A stretch of 53,055 nt of DNA from Promethearchaeota archaeon (GCA_019894875.1 JAGXNR010000011.1:1-53055); one strand, 5' to 3'. Positions 38,191-45,368 are shown, counted from the stretch's first letter. Translations and numbers: made by a program. Notes: generated from the letters alone by a model not told the origin.

Positions 38191-38337
38191 TCATTCTTTA
38201 TTTTTTTCAAAACTTTCGATTCTCTTTAAAATTTTTCTTAGACGGAACATAGGATAAATAATTAATCCAATTATTACTAACCAAAATAGTATATAACTAA
38301 TTGTTATTGTTAATGTATCTCGATATTCTAGTGACAT
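38191..38337 (-). CDS. ccmD: CcmD-like single-pass membrane peptide
   Basis: This 48-residue protein has one hydrophobic segment (ISYILFWLVIIGLIIYPMF) followed by a basic, charged tail (RLRKILKRIESFEKNKE). Size, topology and location exactly between ccmC and ccmE match CcmD, the small protein that holds CcmE on CcmC. It starts five bases before the end of ccmC and stops 11 bases ahead of ccmE. CcmD sequences are poorly conserved, so position and architecture are the main evidence. Confidence 0.8.
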   Translation of the reverse strand: MSLEYRDTLTITISYILFWLVIIGLIIYPMFRLRKILKRIESFEKNKE

Positions 38338-38341
38338 TTAA

Positions 38342-39088
38342 TTAGGCCTCCATTAACCTTTTTTGGATTAATATATTTAATCTTTCTTGTTCTTTGTCTA
38401 AATCTACTAGTTTTTTAACAATGTAAATAAAGAACATTGTCATGGCTATTAAATTGAGAAGCAGCATAAAAATTTTCAACGGATCCCAATAAATATTCCC
38501 TGCCTCACCCGGATTTGGATTAATTAAAACATGCAAGGATTGAAATATTATTGCTGAGAAATAACTTAAAGGTACTGTGGGAAATAAAGCAATACCCAAA
38601 GCTGCGGATAATCTTGCTTTCTTTTCTTTATCTTCAATCATACTCCTGAAAATCAGAAAAGCAATATAAGAAATTAATAAAATGAAAGTCATAGTTTGTC
38701 TCCCATCACTCCATTGCCAAAAATCTCCGGGTTTGGAACCATAACTCCCCGAAGTCGCATTATACCATAAAGATCCAGTTATTAAAGCAAAAGCAGTAAA
38801 AAAAACTCCAACGATTATACTATTTTTTCCTATACGGCTAAATAGTATTTTTTTAGTTCTTAAATAAAGAATATGAAAGAACAAACTAACACCAAACGAA
38901 AAATAACCAATCCATGCCCCCGAAACATGATAAAAAAAGATTATATAAACAATTCTATTGGGATCACCCCATACTATCAAGTTAGAGAGGGTTAATCCTA
39001 TTATTAAGAATAAGTTGAATAATAGCATGTATAAGGATAAAATTAACAAACCATTAGTCCGAATAAAATTTGGAAATTTTATACTCAT
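38342..39088 (-). CDS. ccmC: Cytochrome c maturation protein CcmC-like
   Basis: This is a 248-residue six-segment membrane protein that loads heme onto CcmE. External histidines expected for heme binding are H54 (FFYHVSGAW) and H186 (FQSLHVLINP). The tryptophan-rich motif appears as GDFWQWSDGRQT at about 121-132, compared with the usual WGTWWVWDxRxT, so it is recognisable but altered. The C-terminus is a helical cytoplasmic tail. It is the first gene of the minus-strand half operon ccmC-ccmD-ccmE. Confidence 0.88.
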   Translation of the reverse strand: MSIKFPNFIRTNGLLILSLYMLLFNLFLIIGLTLSNLIVWGDPNRIVYIIFFYHVSGAWIGYFSFGVSLFFHILYLRTKKILFSRIGKNSIIVGVFFTAFALITGSLWYNATSGSYGSKPGDFWQWSDGRQTMTFILLISYIAFLIFRSMIEDKEKKARLSAALGIALFPTVPLSYFSAIIFQSLHVLINPNPGEAGNIYWDPLKIFMLLLNLIAMTMFFIYIVKKLVDLDKEQERLNILIQKRLMEA

Positions 39089-39178
39089 TAATTCATCAAA
39101 ACACTAATGTAAATTATATGATATGATTTTTTTTATCAGTTAAAACATTTTTTATTCAGATTTAAAATTTGAGATTAT

Positions 39179-39194
39179 AAAAAAAAAAAAAAAA
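39179..39194 (-). terminator. Long oligo-T terminator after the HSGCH surface protein
   Basis: A run of 16 A on the plus strand reads as U16 in a minus-strand transcript, about 25 bases after the stop of the gene at 39219. It fits an archaeal oligo-T terminator and separates this gene from ccmC. Confidence 0.5.
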
Positions 39195-39218
39195 GATTTT
39201 TATTAAGATATAAAGTTC

Positions 39219-39899
39219 TCAGTTCCTCAATCGTTTTCTCATTCTAATTACCAAAATAGTTGAAATAGCAACAGTACTACTAATAATTATCGTTAAAAGT
39301 CCACCTGGTATTGATGGTTGGGCTGCTGCTCCAGAAGGAGCTACAACTGTAATCGAGACAAAGTCTTCTACGTAAGTAATATTGGCTGATTCCATGTCAG
39401 TTTGATTCATGGCTGCCATTACAACTGCCCAAAGTTCAAAAGTTCCAGCTTCCATAGGCGCAAAAAGTTCAAAAACGTTATTAGTATTACTCGGATCATA
39501 AGATCCCCATTCATCTAAGCTCTCTCCTCTATTCAATGTTTGGTGATTGAGTGCTAATGTAAACTTGGCGTTGTCACCTTTATAGCCAGGAAGCCCTACT
39601 GATACTCTACCTTTACCTGATCGAACATACGGATCGATAGTAGCCTCTGTAAAGTTGAGGACGTCGATCTCTAAGGTAAAGGCTTGTCCTGGAGATAAAT
39701 TTCCTGTTTCGTTAACTGTTAACACTAAAGTTCCGTTTACGCTTTCAACTGAATCATCATGATGACATCCACTATGAGTTCCTCCTTCGCCATTATCTTC
39801 CCATCTATAGAGGTATTCTTGATATCCTACTGCACCACCTATAACTCCAAAGATTAAGGCTGAAAAGATTAACACAGAAAGTAATTTAGTTTTTCTCAA
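39219..39899 (-). CDS. Secreted, C-terminally anchored surface protein with HSGCHH motif
   Basis: This is a 226-residue protein with an N-terminal signal peptide (residues 3-26), a beta-rich exported domain with N-glycosylation-type sites, and a C-terminal membrane anchor (about 199-218) followed by basic residues. Shortly after the signal peptide comes GGTHSGCHHDD (H42-S-G-C45-H46-H47), the place where choice-of-anchor-type proteins often have a CxxCH heme motif; here the first Cys is His. The SPGQAFTLEIDV segment matches that type of domain. Next to the ccm genes, a one-cysteine heme site or a metal site is a fair guess. A decayed second copy lies at 40025-40385. Confidence 0.75.
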   Translation of the reverse strand: MRKTKLLSVLIFSALIFGVIGGAVGYQEYLYRWEDNGEGGTHSGCHHDDSVESVNGTLVLTVNETGNLSPGQAFTLEIDVLNFTEATIDPYVRSGKGRVSVGLPGYKGDNAKFTLALNHQTLNRGESLDEWGSYDPSNTNNVFELFAPMEAGTFELWAVVMAAMNQTDMESANITYVEDFVSITVVAPSGAAAQPSIPGGLLTIIISSTVAISTILVIRMRKRLRN

Positions 39900-40024
39900 A
39901 ATATTTACCTTTTTATTTTTTAAAATTTTTCATTAAATTTTTAGTTTAAACTAATTTAGAGTTAATTATTAGTTAAATGATTAAAATATGACCCCTTTTT
40001 TAAGTATTGCTAAGTTTGGATAAT

Positions 40025-40385
40025 TTAAACTTCCAAAATATACTCTGTTCCATTTTCTAACTTTTTCATTCGAAAAGTTTCATTTTGAAACCAGAATTTA
40101 ATTTTTCTTTTACAAAAATAGAATAAAACGTTTTGATGTATCCATAATTGTGAAATTTTTAAATAATAAAAAAAATTAGTGGTTAAATTTACAGTTCTCC
40201 ATTCTTCAATAGCTTTCTCATACTTGGTGAGCAAGTTATACTGTAAACTTCACATTATCACCTTAGGTGTCAAGGACACCGATAGTCACTCTACCTAAAC
40301 TTGATTGATTTTATGGATCTAAACGATTCTCTATGAAATCAAAGATTGCGCATGATAATTTAAAAGATTGTCTTGGAAATATAAT
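40025..40385 (-). pseudogene. Decayed second copy of the HSGCH surface protein
   Basis: Read leftward from 40385, one frame gives PRQSFKLSCAIFDFIE, NRLDP, stop, NQSSLGRVTIGVLDT, stop, GDNVKFTV, stop, LAHQ. This matches SPGQAFTLEIDVLNFTE ... TIDP ... GRVSVGLPGYKGDNAKFTLALNHQ of the gene at 39219. After a frameshift the similarity continues in EKAIEEW against GESLDEW, inside a 69-codon frame that would otherwise look like a gene. The N-terminal half with the HSGCH motif is gone. The copy has the same orientation and lies just upstream, so it arose by tandem duplication. Confidence 0.85.
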
Positions 40386-40503
40386 AAAAAAAATCAATTA
40401 CCCTTACACGCTATTTTCCTTTAATTAAATAATATATAAGAGTAAATTTAAAAACTGTAAATTAAATTTATATTAATTATAGTTCATTAAGATCTGAATA
40501 ATT

Positions 40504-41067
40504 ATGCAATTAGATAATATTGATAAACAAATTTTAAAAGCTTTATTTGAAAATGGTCGTGAAAGCTTAAAAAACTTAGAACAGGTTATTTTTAAAACGG
40601 ATCAAGAGACTATGTCCCATACTGGAATTGCGAAACGTATTACAAAACTAGAAGATTCTGGAATTCTCAAAGTTCAGGCTAATATAAATGCTAGCGCACT
40701 TCAATATAAAGCTTTCTTCTTACTAATGGAAATGAAGAATTATACAGAAGTGCAAAATATTATTAAAGCTTATGAAGAATGTCCAAGAGTATTTATGTTA
40801 GCTCGGTTAAATGGAGAGTATGATTTAATTTTAGGAATAATTGGACAAAATTTTGATATTCTACATAGATATATAGATCATTGTGGACCAACTAATAAAC
40901 AGGGAATATTACATTCAACAGCTATTTCTGTATCCGAATTAAGAATCCCAAAATATCTTCCCTTTAACCCATTTGGTAAAAAAAGTAAAGAAAGCCAATG
41001 TGGAGCCGTTTGTAAAGATTGTGTGGCTTACTTAGATGGAAAATGTAATGGATGTGGAAGGTTTTAA
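40504..41067 (+). CDS. Lrp/AsnC-family regulator with cysteine-rich tail
   Basis: This is a 187-residue transcription factor. It opens with LDNIDKQILKALFENGRESL, the AsnC-type winged helix-turn-helix (continuing to GIAKRITKLEDSGIL), followed by the alpha/beta effector domain. The last 25 residues read CGAVCKDCVAYLDGKCNGCG, five cysteines that could bind zinc or an Fe-S cluster and make the regulator metal- or redox-responsive. It is the nearest regulator to the ccm genes and the HSGCH protein, but no binding site could be identified. Confidence 0.85.
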   Translation: MQLDNIDKQILKALFENGRESLKNLEQVIFKTDQETMSHTGIAKRITKLEDSGILKVQANINASALQYKAFFLLMEMKNYTEVQNIIKAYEECPRVFMLARLNGEYDLILGIIGQNFDILHRYIDHCGPTNKQGILHSTAISVSELRIPKYLPFNPFGKKSKESQCGAVCKDCVAYLDGKCNGCGRF

Positions 41068-41378
41068 ATAGCTATTTAATCTCAATAGTTAATCTTACAA
41101 AATATTGTCTAATTCCTGATTGACTAATCTTTTGTTGATCTGATTTAATATCTTCAATTTAGATATTTTTTAAGTTTTAACGCCCTTTACCAATTAATTG
41201 ATTAATTAACTCTTTATCTATATAGCCTAAATCTATAAAGAGTAAAGGATTTAATAAAATAAAAAGAAGGAAAAATTACATCTTTTCATAGGTAAAAAAT
41301 GTTGGAAAGTATTGTTCCAAACTATTAAAAAAAAGGATTAATTAATATATACAGCAATTATTACACAGAGTTGAGTGA
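41068..41378. other. Intergenic region with 9-base-pair hairpin
   Basis: This 311-base region lies between the Lrp-type gene and the DsrE-like gene, both rightward. ACTCTTTAT at 41209-41217 and ATAAAGAGT at 41235-41243 form a perfect nine-base-pair stem with a 17-base loop. The downstream promoter must also be here. No reading frame with a ribosome site was found. Confidence 0.4.
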
Positions 41379-41744
41379 ATGGGGAAAGTTACAAAAGTAT
41401 TACTCCTATTAAAAGACATGATTTATGAATCAACTAGCCCTTTAGAAGTAATCCGTTTTGCGAAATATTACCAAAGTAAAGGGCTTGAGGTAACTGTTGT
41501 ACTTTGGGGACCAATGGGAATTTTACTTGGAAAGAAAAATAAAATCGGTAGAATGCAATATGACAATGAAATGAATGAATGTATTAAAGTTGGCATAAAA
41601 TTCAAATGCTGTGATCTTGCTGCTAATTTAATTGGTCTAGACAAATCAGAATTGATTGAAGGAATAGATTTAGTGGAATCATTTGTAGTAGCAGATCTAA
41701 TATTACAATATCAAGAAGAAGGACAATTGATTTTTTCATTGTAA
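41379..41744 (+). CDS. DsrE-family-like small protein
   Basis: This is a 121-residue soluble alpha/beta protein. KVTKVLLLLKDMIYESTSPLEVIRFAKYYQSKGLEVTVVLWGPMGILLG matches the start of DsrE/DsrF/TusD-like proteins (a strand, a helix and a GPxG loop). GIKFKCCDLAANLIGLDKSEL contains adjacent cysteines where DsrE-type proteins have their sulfur-binding or reactive Cys. A role in sulfur transfer fits the TusA-like and MoaD-like genes elsewhere in the window, but there is no operon link. Confidence 0.72.
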   Translation: MGKVTKVLLLLKDMIYESTSPLEVIRFAKYYQSKGLEVTVVLWGPMGILLGKKNKIGRMQYDNEMNECIKVGIKFKCCDLAANLIGLDKSELIEGIDLVESFVVADLILQYQEEGQLIFSL

Positions 41745-41771
41745 AAAAATGATTATGGACATTATGATGTT

Positions 41772-42719
41772 TTAATAATGGTGTGCTTCAGGATGCACTT
41801 CTTTAACAAACTTAAAGTTATAAATTTTGTCATTCGGAAGCTTTTCTTTAATATATCCTAACTTAAACATCGTGTTTATAAAACCTTCGGTTGATTTTAA
41901 ATATCCTTCTGAAAGTGCGATGCAGTATTTTGGTGATATTTCAAGAACAGATTTTACATATTGCTTGTTATTATTTAAGATTGAAAATGTTTTAGCGATT
42001 ATTACTGCTGCTTTTTCTTGAGATTCTCTAAGCATGTACGATGCTTTCTTATGATGATGCAGGAATGTTAATACTACTTCTGGGAAATTCTCAATCAAGT
42101 TTTCATGGAAAAATATTCCATAACTTGGGTTATTTGCTAATAAATATTTTGCGGGGATAATCAAATGAGATTTTAAAATTGTTTTGGCAAAAACAGCTAA
42201 GGCTGGTGTTCCGACGCCTCCTTCTAATATTCCTTTTTCCATATCAATGGCTATAAATTCTGCTTGCTTATAATTTTTTACTTTAATATCATCCTTTAAA
42301 TTATATTCCTCTAAATAGTAATTAAGAATTGCATCGTGTATTGACCCAACGCTTGGAGTTCCTATAGTATGGCCTTTAAATTGAACTAGCGTTTCATATA
42401 TATCATCATTTAGTTCTGTAATAGATTTATGATTTTTTTTACCAATCATAATGGTTCCCTCAACATGGCCACCAGCAACACATTTGATAGGGACGCCATT
42501 ATCTATCCCAATTATAGCGGGAGGCAATCCCATATAGCCTATATCTAACTTTCCCTGTTTAAAAGCTTCGACCATGAGAGGTCCAGTACCAAATAAGGAC
42601 CAATTTACTTTTAGGTTAAGATCTTTTTCTAAATCTCTATTCCCTATCAAAATCCAGTTAGTATGGTAAGCAGTTGAGAGATGTCCGATATTCAATTCTT
42701 TTTTTTTAATATGACTCAC
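41772..42719 (-). CDS. NMT1/SsuA-type periplasmic-binding-fold protein lacking a signal peptide
   Basis: This 315-residue protein has the substrate-binding fold of ABC-transporter components for sulfonates, nitrate or thiamine precursors: LNIGHLSTAYHTNW, TGPLMVEAFKQGKLDIGYMGLPPAIIGIDNGVP, VGSIHDAILNYYLEEYN and MEKGILEGGVG. The start is MSHIKKKELNIG, with no signal peptide or lipobox, and no permease or ATPase is adjacent. It may be a cytoplasmic ligand-binding protein or enzyme, or its transporter may lie elsewhere with unusual anchoring. It is divergent from the MoaD-like gene. Confidence 0.78.
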   Translation of the reverse strand: MSHIKKKELNIGHLSTAYHTNWILIGNRDLEKDLNLKVNWSLFGTGPLMVEAFKQGKLDIGYMGLPPAIIGIDNGVPIKCVAGGHVEGTIMIGKKNHKSITELNDDIYETLVQFKGHTIGTPSVGSIHDAILNYYLEEYNLKDDIKVKNYKQAEFIAIDMEKGILEGGVGTPALAVFAKTILKSHLIIPAKYLLANNPSYGIFFHENLIENFPEVVLTFLHHHKKASYMLRESQEKAAVIIAKTFSILNNNKQYVKSVLEISPKYCIALSEGYLKSTEGFINTMFKLGYIKEKLPNDKIYNFKFVKEVHPEAHHY

Positions 42720-42856
42720 TACGTTTAATTGTTTAATATTATCAAAAATTCTACAATCTATAATTAATTATAATCTAAAATATTAATTTATTTAATTGCT
42801 TTTATGAAGATATATCAATTAAAATCTTAATATAAATTGGTTTTGAAGACTTAACT

Positions 42857-43144
42857 ATGTTTGACGTTAAAATAACGTTTCTTTCATTATTGACTGATAT
42901 TACTAATGTCGAAGAATTAAACTTACCAATTGAGGAAGGAGTAAATATAAGAGCAATATTAGAACAATTAACTAAAAAGTTTGGTTCTAAATTTGAAGAA
43001 ATGATCTTTAAGTCTTCTAAAGACCTGAGCAAATATGTAATAATTACTGTAAACAGTAAAGATATTCGCATGCTTGATGGGCTTAGCACAAAGATTCAAT
43101 TAAATGACGAGATCTCTTTTATCCCGGCTATCGCGGGAGGATAA
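42857..43144 (+). CDS. MoaD/ThiS-like ubiquitin-fold sulfur carrier
   Basis: This 95-residue beta-grasp protein ends in the required Gly-Gly (ISFIPAIAGG). VNIRAILEQLTKKFG is the typical MoaD helix, and KDIRMLDGLSTKIQLNDEISFI matches the end of the fold. The C-terminal glycine would be adenylated by an E1-like enzyme and turned into a thiocarboxylate for molybdopterin or tungstopterin synthesis, or joined to proteins as in archaeal SAMPs. Fwd needs such a pterin. The E1-like gene at 33371 is a candidate partner. No MoaE is in the window. Confidence 0.87.
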   Translation: MFDVKITFLSLLTDITNVEELNLPIEEGVNIRAILEQLTKKFGSKFEEMIFKSSKDLSKYVIITVNSKDIRMLDGLSTKIQLNDEISFIPAIAGG

Positions 43145-43256
43145 GTTTTTAATACCTTTCTATTCTTTGTTTTACTTCTGACTATATTTTTCTTAAACTT
43201 ATTTTAAACCTAAAAAAACAGTAAATAGAAAACCTAAAAAAAAATCAAGGATTTAT

Positions 43257-43264
43257 TTATATAA
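43257..43264 (+). promoter_or_regulatory. Candidate TATA box of the tRNA gene
   Basis: TTATATAA-like sequence centred about 28 bases before the first base of the tRNA, the normal archaeal box A distance for a promoter starting at or close to the mature 5' end. Confidence 0.45.
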
Positions 43265-43288
43265 CATATATCTAAACGAAATAAATCA

Positions 43289-43401
43289 GCCAGTGTATCC
43301 GAGTAGTTAAGGAGGTGGCCTTTAGAGCTTTTAACAAGCTCTAGCCGAAGCAGAGCCATTGCTATTCAGCATCGTGGGTGCAAATCCCACCACTGGCTCC
43401 A
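43289..43401 (+). tRNA. tRNA-Cys (GCA), with intron at 33/34 and long variable arm
   Basis: The acceptor stem GCCAGTG/CACTGGC is perfect, followed by discriminator T and an encoded CCA. The T arm is GTGGG-TGCAAAT-CCCAC. The anticodon stem is GTGGC/GCCAT. Removing 43322-43349 gives the loop CTGCAGA, the standard tRNA-Cys loop with anticodon GCA, and T73 also fits Cys. The intron ends sit in exact three-base bulges (CT^T and AA^G) around the four-pair helix TGGC/GCCG, with the inner helix TAGAGCTT/AAGCTCTA, as the archaeal splicing endonuclease requires. Odd features: a 14-base variable region that folds TGCT-ATTC-AGCA, G at position 55 instead of T, and A at 18 instead of G. Other anticodon readings give stop-type TTA or TCA. 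Confidence 0.75.
43322..43349 (+). other. Predicted tRNA intron, 28 bases, non-canonical position
   Basis: This lies between tRNA positions 33 and 34 rather than the usual 37/38. It forms an eight-pair hairpin with a TTAAC loop. Boundaries were set by the bulge-helix-bulge geometry and by the sensible anticodon that results. An outer helix is weak, so it is a relaxed form of the motif. Confidence 0.65.
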
Positions 43402-43753
43402 TTATTTATTATCACTTTCTTATTCAACAGAAACGAGATAAAAACTCTACTTTTGAAATATTCAATTTTAATAGGTTTACTACTATCTAAAAGTGGAATA
43501 TAATTTATTTAGAAATAGCCACACAGAATAATGTAAGGGTCAAAATCAATTTTACGTCGAAAAAATGTTCAATATTTTCCCATTTTAGTTTATATAAGAC
43601 TTGAGAAATTAGTATTATAAGCCAATCTATGAGAAATTATGCAGAATACTAATTGATTTTTTCCAAAAATTGGACTCCTTTTCTCTTTTAACTCACATTT
43701 GATTTTCTTAAATTAAAGAAAAAAAATAAATAAAAAAAGGAAGAGAGGAAATA
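43402..43753. other. Intergenic region downstream of the tRNA
   Basis: This 352-base AT-rich region has a ten-base inverted repeat, AATTAGTATT at 43607-43616 and AATACTAATT at 43645-43654, that could form a stem with a 28-base loop. No other feature was seen. Confidence 0.35.
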
Positions 43754-43897
43754 GTGAAGAAAGGACCTGTTTGTTATGTTTATTATGCAATAAAAAAGAA
43801 ACGTCAATTGAAATTAGAGCAAGAAGAAAGAAATCCTGATAGGAAAGAAGCAACAGATCTAACCGATATAAATGTAAATCACCAATGGACCTATTAA
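43754..43897 (+). CDS. Small 47-residue protein of unknown function
   Basis: A GTG preceded by GAGAGGA opens a frame of 47 residues: KKGPVCYVYYAIKKKRQL, then an acidic/basic stretch (EQEERNPDRKEATDLTDIN) and a stop. It is hydrophilic, with one cysteine and no motif I know. The ribosome site and balanced composition argue for translation, but the call rests on little. Confidence 0.45.
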   Translation: MKKGPVCYVYYAIKKKRQLKLEQEERNPDRKEATDLTDINVNHQWTY

Positions 43898-43995
43898 AAT
43901 TACCTATTTTTTTATCTTATATTTAAACATCTTAAAACTTGAAAGAACGTTCTATTTTTATATGTATTTCGAATTTAATCCTTGTTTGGTATAAA

Positions 43996-44005
43996 TTTAT
44001 AAATA
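43996..44005 (+). promoter_or_regulatory. Candidate TATA box of the nitroreductase gene
   Basis: TTTATAAATA lies 23 bases before the ATG at 44028, the distance expected for a leaderless or short-leader archaeal transcript. Confidence 0.4.
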
Positions 44006-44027
44006 CTCAGTAATCAATCATTAATCT

Positions 44028-44867
44028 ATGAATGTTTACGATCTAATGATTAAGCGTAGATCTGCGAGAATTTTCAAGGACCAAAAAGTTGGAAAAGAAA
44101 TTATAGATAAGCTTTTAGATTCTGCGAATAATTGTCCTTCAGGAGGAAATATTCAACCTATTTCAATAATTACTGTGCAAAGCATTGAAGGAAGGGAAAA
44201 GCTTGGGAAACTAATTGGATCTCAACCTTGGGTAAAAAATGCACCATTATTGATGATCTTTTGTATAGATTTCTATAGAATAAAGAAATGGGCTGCGATC
44301 TCAGAAACAGATTTTCAAGGTGAAAATGCGCTTTCACATTTTCTCATAGCATATGCGGATTTAATGTGTGCTGCACAAAATGTTGTTATTCTCTCTGAAA
44401 GCTTTGGGCTTGGATCAGTTTATGTGGGTTCAATACAAGGAATTATTGATGATGTTAGAGAAGATTTTTCAATCCCTAAATTAGTAATTCCAATGATGTT
44501 GCTTTGTATAGGATATCCGGAATCCATCCCCGATTCTATCCCAAAACTAAAACGAAACATAATTTCACATGATGAGAGATATAGAATATTAAATGATAGT
44601 GAAATCCAAAAAGCCTATGAAGATAAATATGGGGAATTCGATAAAGATCCTGAAAAATATTTCATGAAAGCCTATATTGAAGTTATTGAGGCAACTAAAC
44701 AGGAAGGTGATAGGTGGTTAAAGTTAGCAAAAAGGAGAATGAAGAAGCTAGGGATAAAAAACCATGCTCAATTTTTATTTAATTTGAGATATCCCTCTAA
44801 AGCGATGGTTAGTATGAATAAAGATCAAATTCAGTCGTTAAAAAGGGCAGGGTTTAATTTTTTTTAA
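44028..44867 (+). CDS. Nitroreductase-family protein with C-terminal extension
   Basis: This is a 279-residue flavoprotein. Residues 1 to about 185 form the nitroreductase fold (MIKRRSARIFKDQKVGKEIIDKLL, CPSGGNIQPISIITV, FGLGSVYVGSIQGI). About 90 residues follow that are helical and basic (YFMKAYIEVIEATKQEG, LKLAKRRMKKLGIKN) and end KRAGFNFF; they are not part of the core fold. It differs from the short nitroreductase at 21088. The substrate is unknown. Its 3' end lies in a tandem duplication shared with the next gene's 3' end. Confidence 0.85.
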   Translation: MNVYDLMIKRRSARIFKDQKVGKEIIDKLLDSANNCPSGGNIQPISIITVQSIEGREKLGKLIGSQPWVKNAPLLMIFCIDFYRIKKWAAISETDFQGENALSHFLIAYADLMCAAQNVVILSESFGLGSVYVGSIQGIIDDVREDFSIPKLVIPMMLLCIGYPESIPDSIPKLKRNIISHDERYRILNDSEIQKAYEDKYGEFDKDPEKYFMKAYIEVIEATKQEGDRWLKLAKRRMKKLGIKNHAQFLFNLRYPSKAMVSMNKDQIQSLKRAGFNFF

Positions 44868-44986
44868 TCTATATTTTTCTTACACGTTTAATATCTTTCA
44901 GTATACACAAAAAAACGGGATTTAATTCTTTTTAATCTTAGGCTCTCACACACATTTAAATTCTTTCAGTGTATCCAACAAAACCC
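44850..44986. repeat. Imperfect tandem duplication, two units of about 67 and 70 bases
   Basis: Unit one (44850-44916) and unit two (44917-44986) both read GGG, TTTAATT, T-rich tract, TTTAATCT, then ACAC, TTTAA, TCTTTCAGT, TAT and a C/A-rich end. Unit one holds the nitroreductase 3' end and unit two holds the 3' end of the small membrane protein gene. The copies have diverged but can be aligned along their length. Confidence 0.6.
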
Positions 44987-45252
44987 GCGAGTAAGACTAG
45001 AATTCCTGCTATTAGACTTGTATATATAATCATAATTATACCAAAAACTACACATATAATCCAATTTAATTCTCCAAATTTTTGGGGTACAATTATACTC
45101 ACGAGAATAATGCCGGCTAAAATAATTGTAATTATTAATAAGATTACCCCTGTTGTATCTAAATTCCTTTCATCATATCCTAAAATTGCCTCTATCAGGG
45201 AAATGATACTTCCTAATCCTGCTAAAAGCTTCATAATATCTTGATTTTGCAT
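44956..45252 (-). CDS. Small membrane protein, four hydrophobic segments
   Basis: This 98-residue protein has hydrophobic stretches starting around LLAGLGSIISLIEAILG, GVILLIITIILAGIILVSIIV, WIICVVFGIIMIIYTSLI and LVLLAGFVGYTERI. A GAGGT site is placed before its ATG. It is of the same general kind as the small membrane proteins at 50929-52569, though clear homology was not shown. The plus-strand frame over the same bases is a shadow without a ribosome site. Function unknown. Confidence 0.65.
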   Translation of the reverse strand: MQNQDIMKLLAGLGSIISLIEAILGYDERNLDTTGVILLIITIILAGIILVSIIVPQKFGELNWIICVVFGIIMIIYTSLIAGILVLLAGFVGYTERI

Positions 45253-45368
45253 GATATTTACCTCAGTTTAATTCAAATTATATATTAAATCCATTATAAT
45301 ATGATATATTTATAATTTCCTAAAAATTGTATAAGAAGCAAAAGTTCATAAAATTATAAAAAAGATAT

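Noticed and set aside
40025..40234. A 69-codon minus-strand frame that could be called a small gene
   Set aside because: It overlaps the decayed copy of the surface protein gene, matches that protein only after a frameshift, and lacks a ribosome site.
43289..43401. Reading the tRNA as Ser, Leu or Sec because of its long variable arm
   Set aside because: The acceptor is 7 bp and the T stem 5 bp, unlike archaeal tRNA-Sec. T73 does not fit Ser (G) or Leu (A). The alternative intron ends give TTA or TCA anticodons that do not fit the bulge geometry as well.
44969..45244. Plus-strand frame of 91 codons
   Set aside because: It is antisense to the small membrane protein, which has a GAGGT site and clean membrane segments. 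The plus frame has neither.
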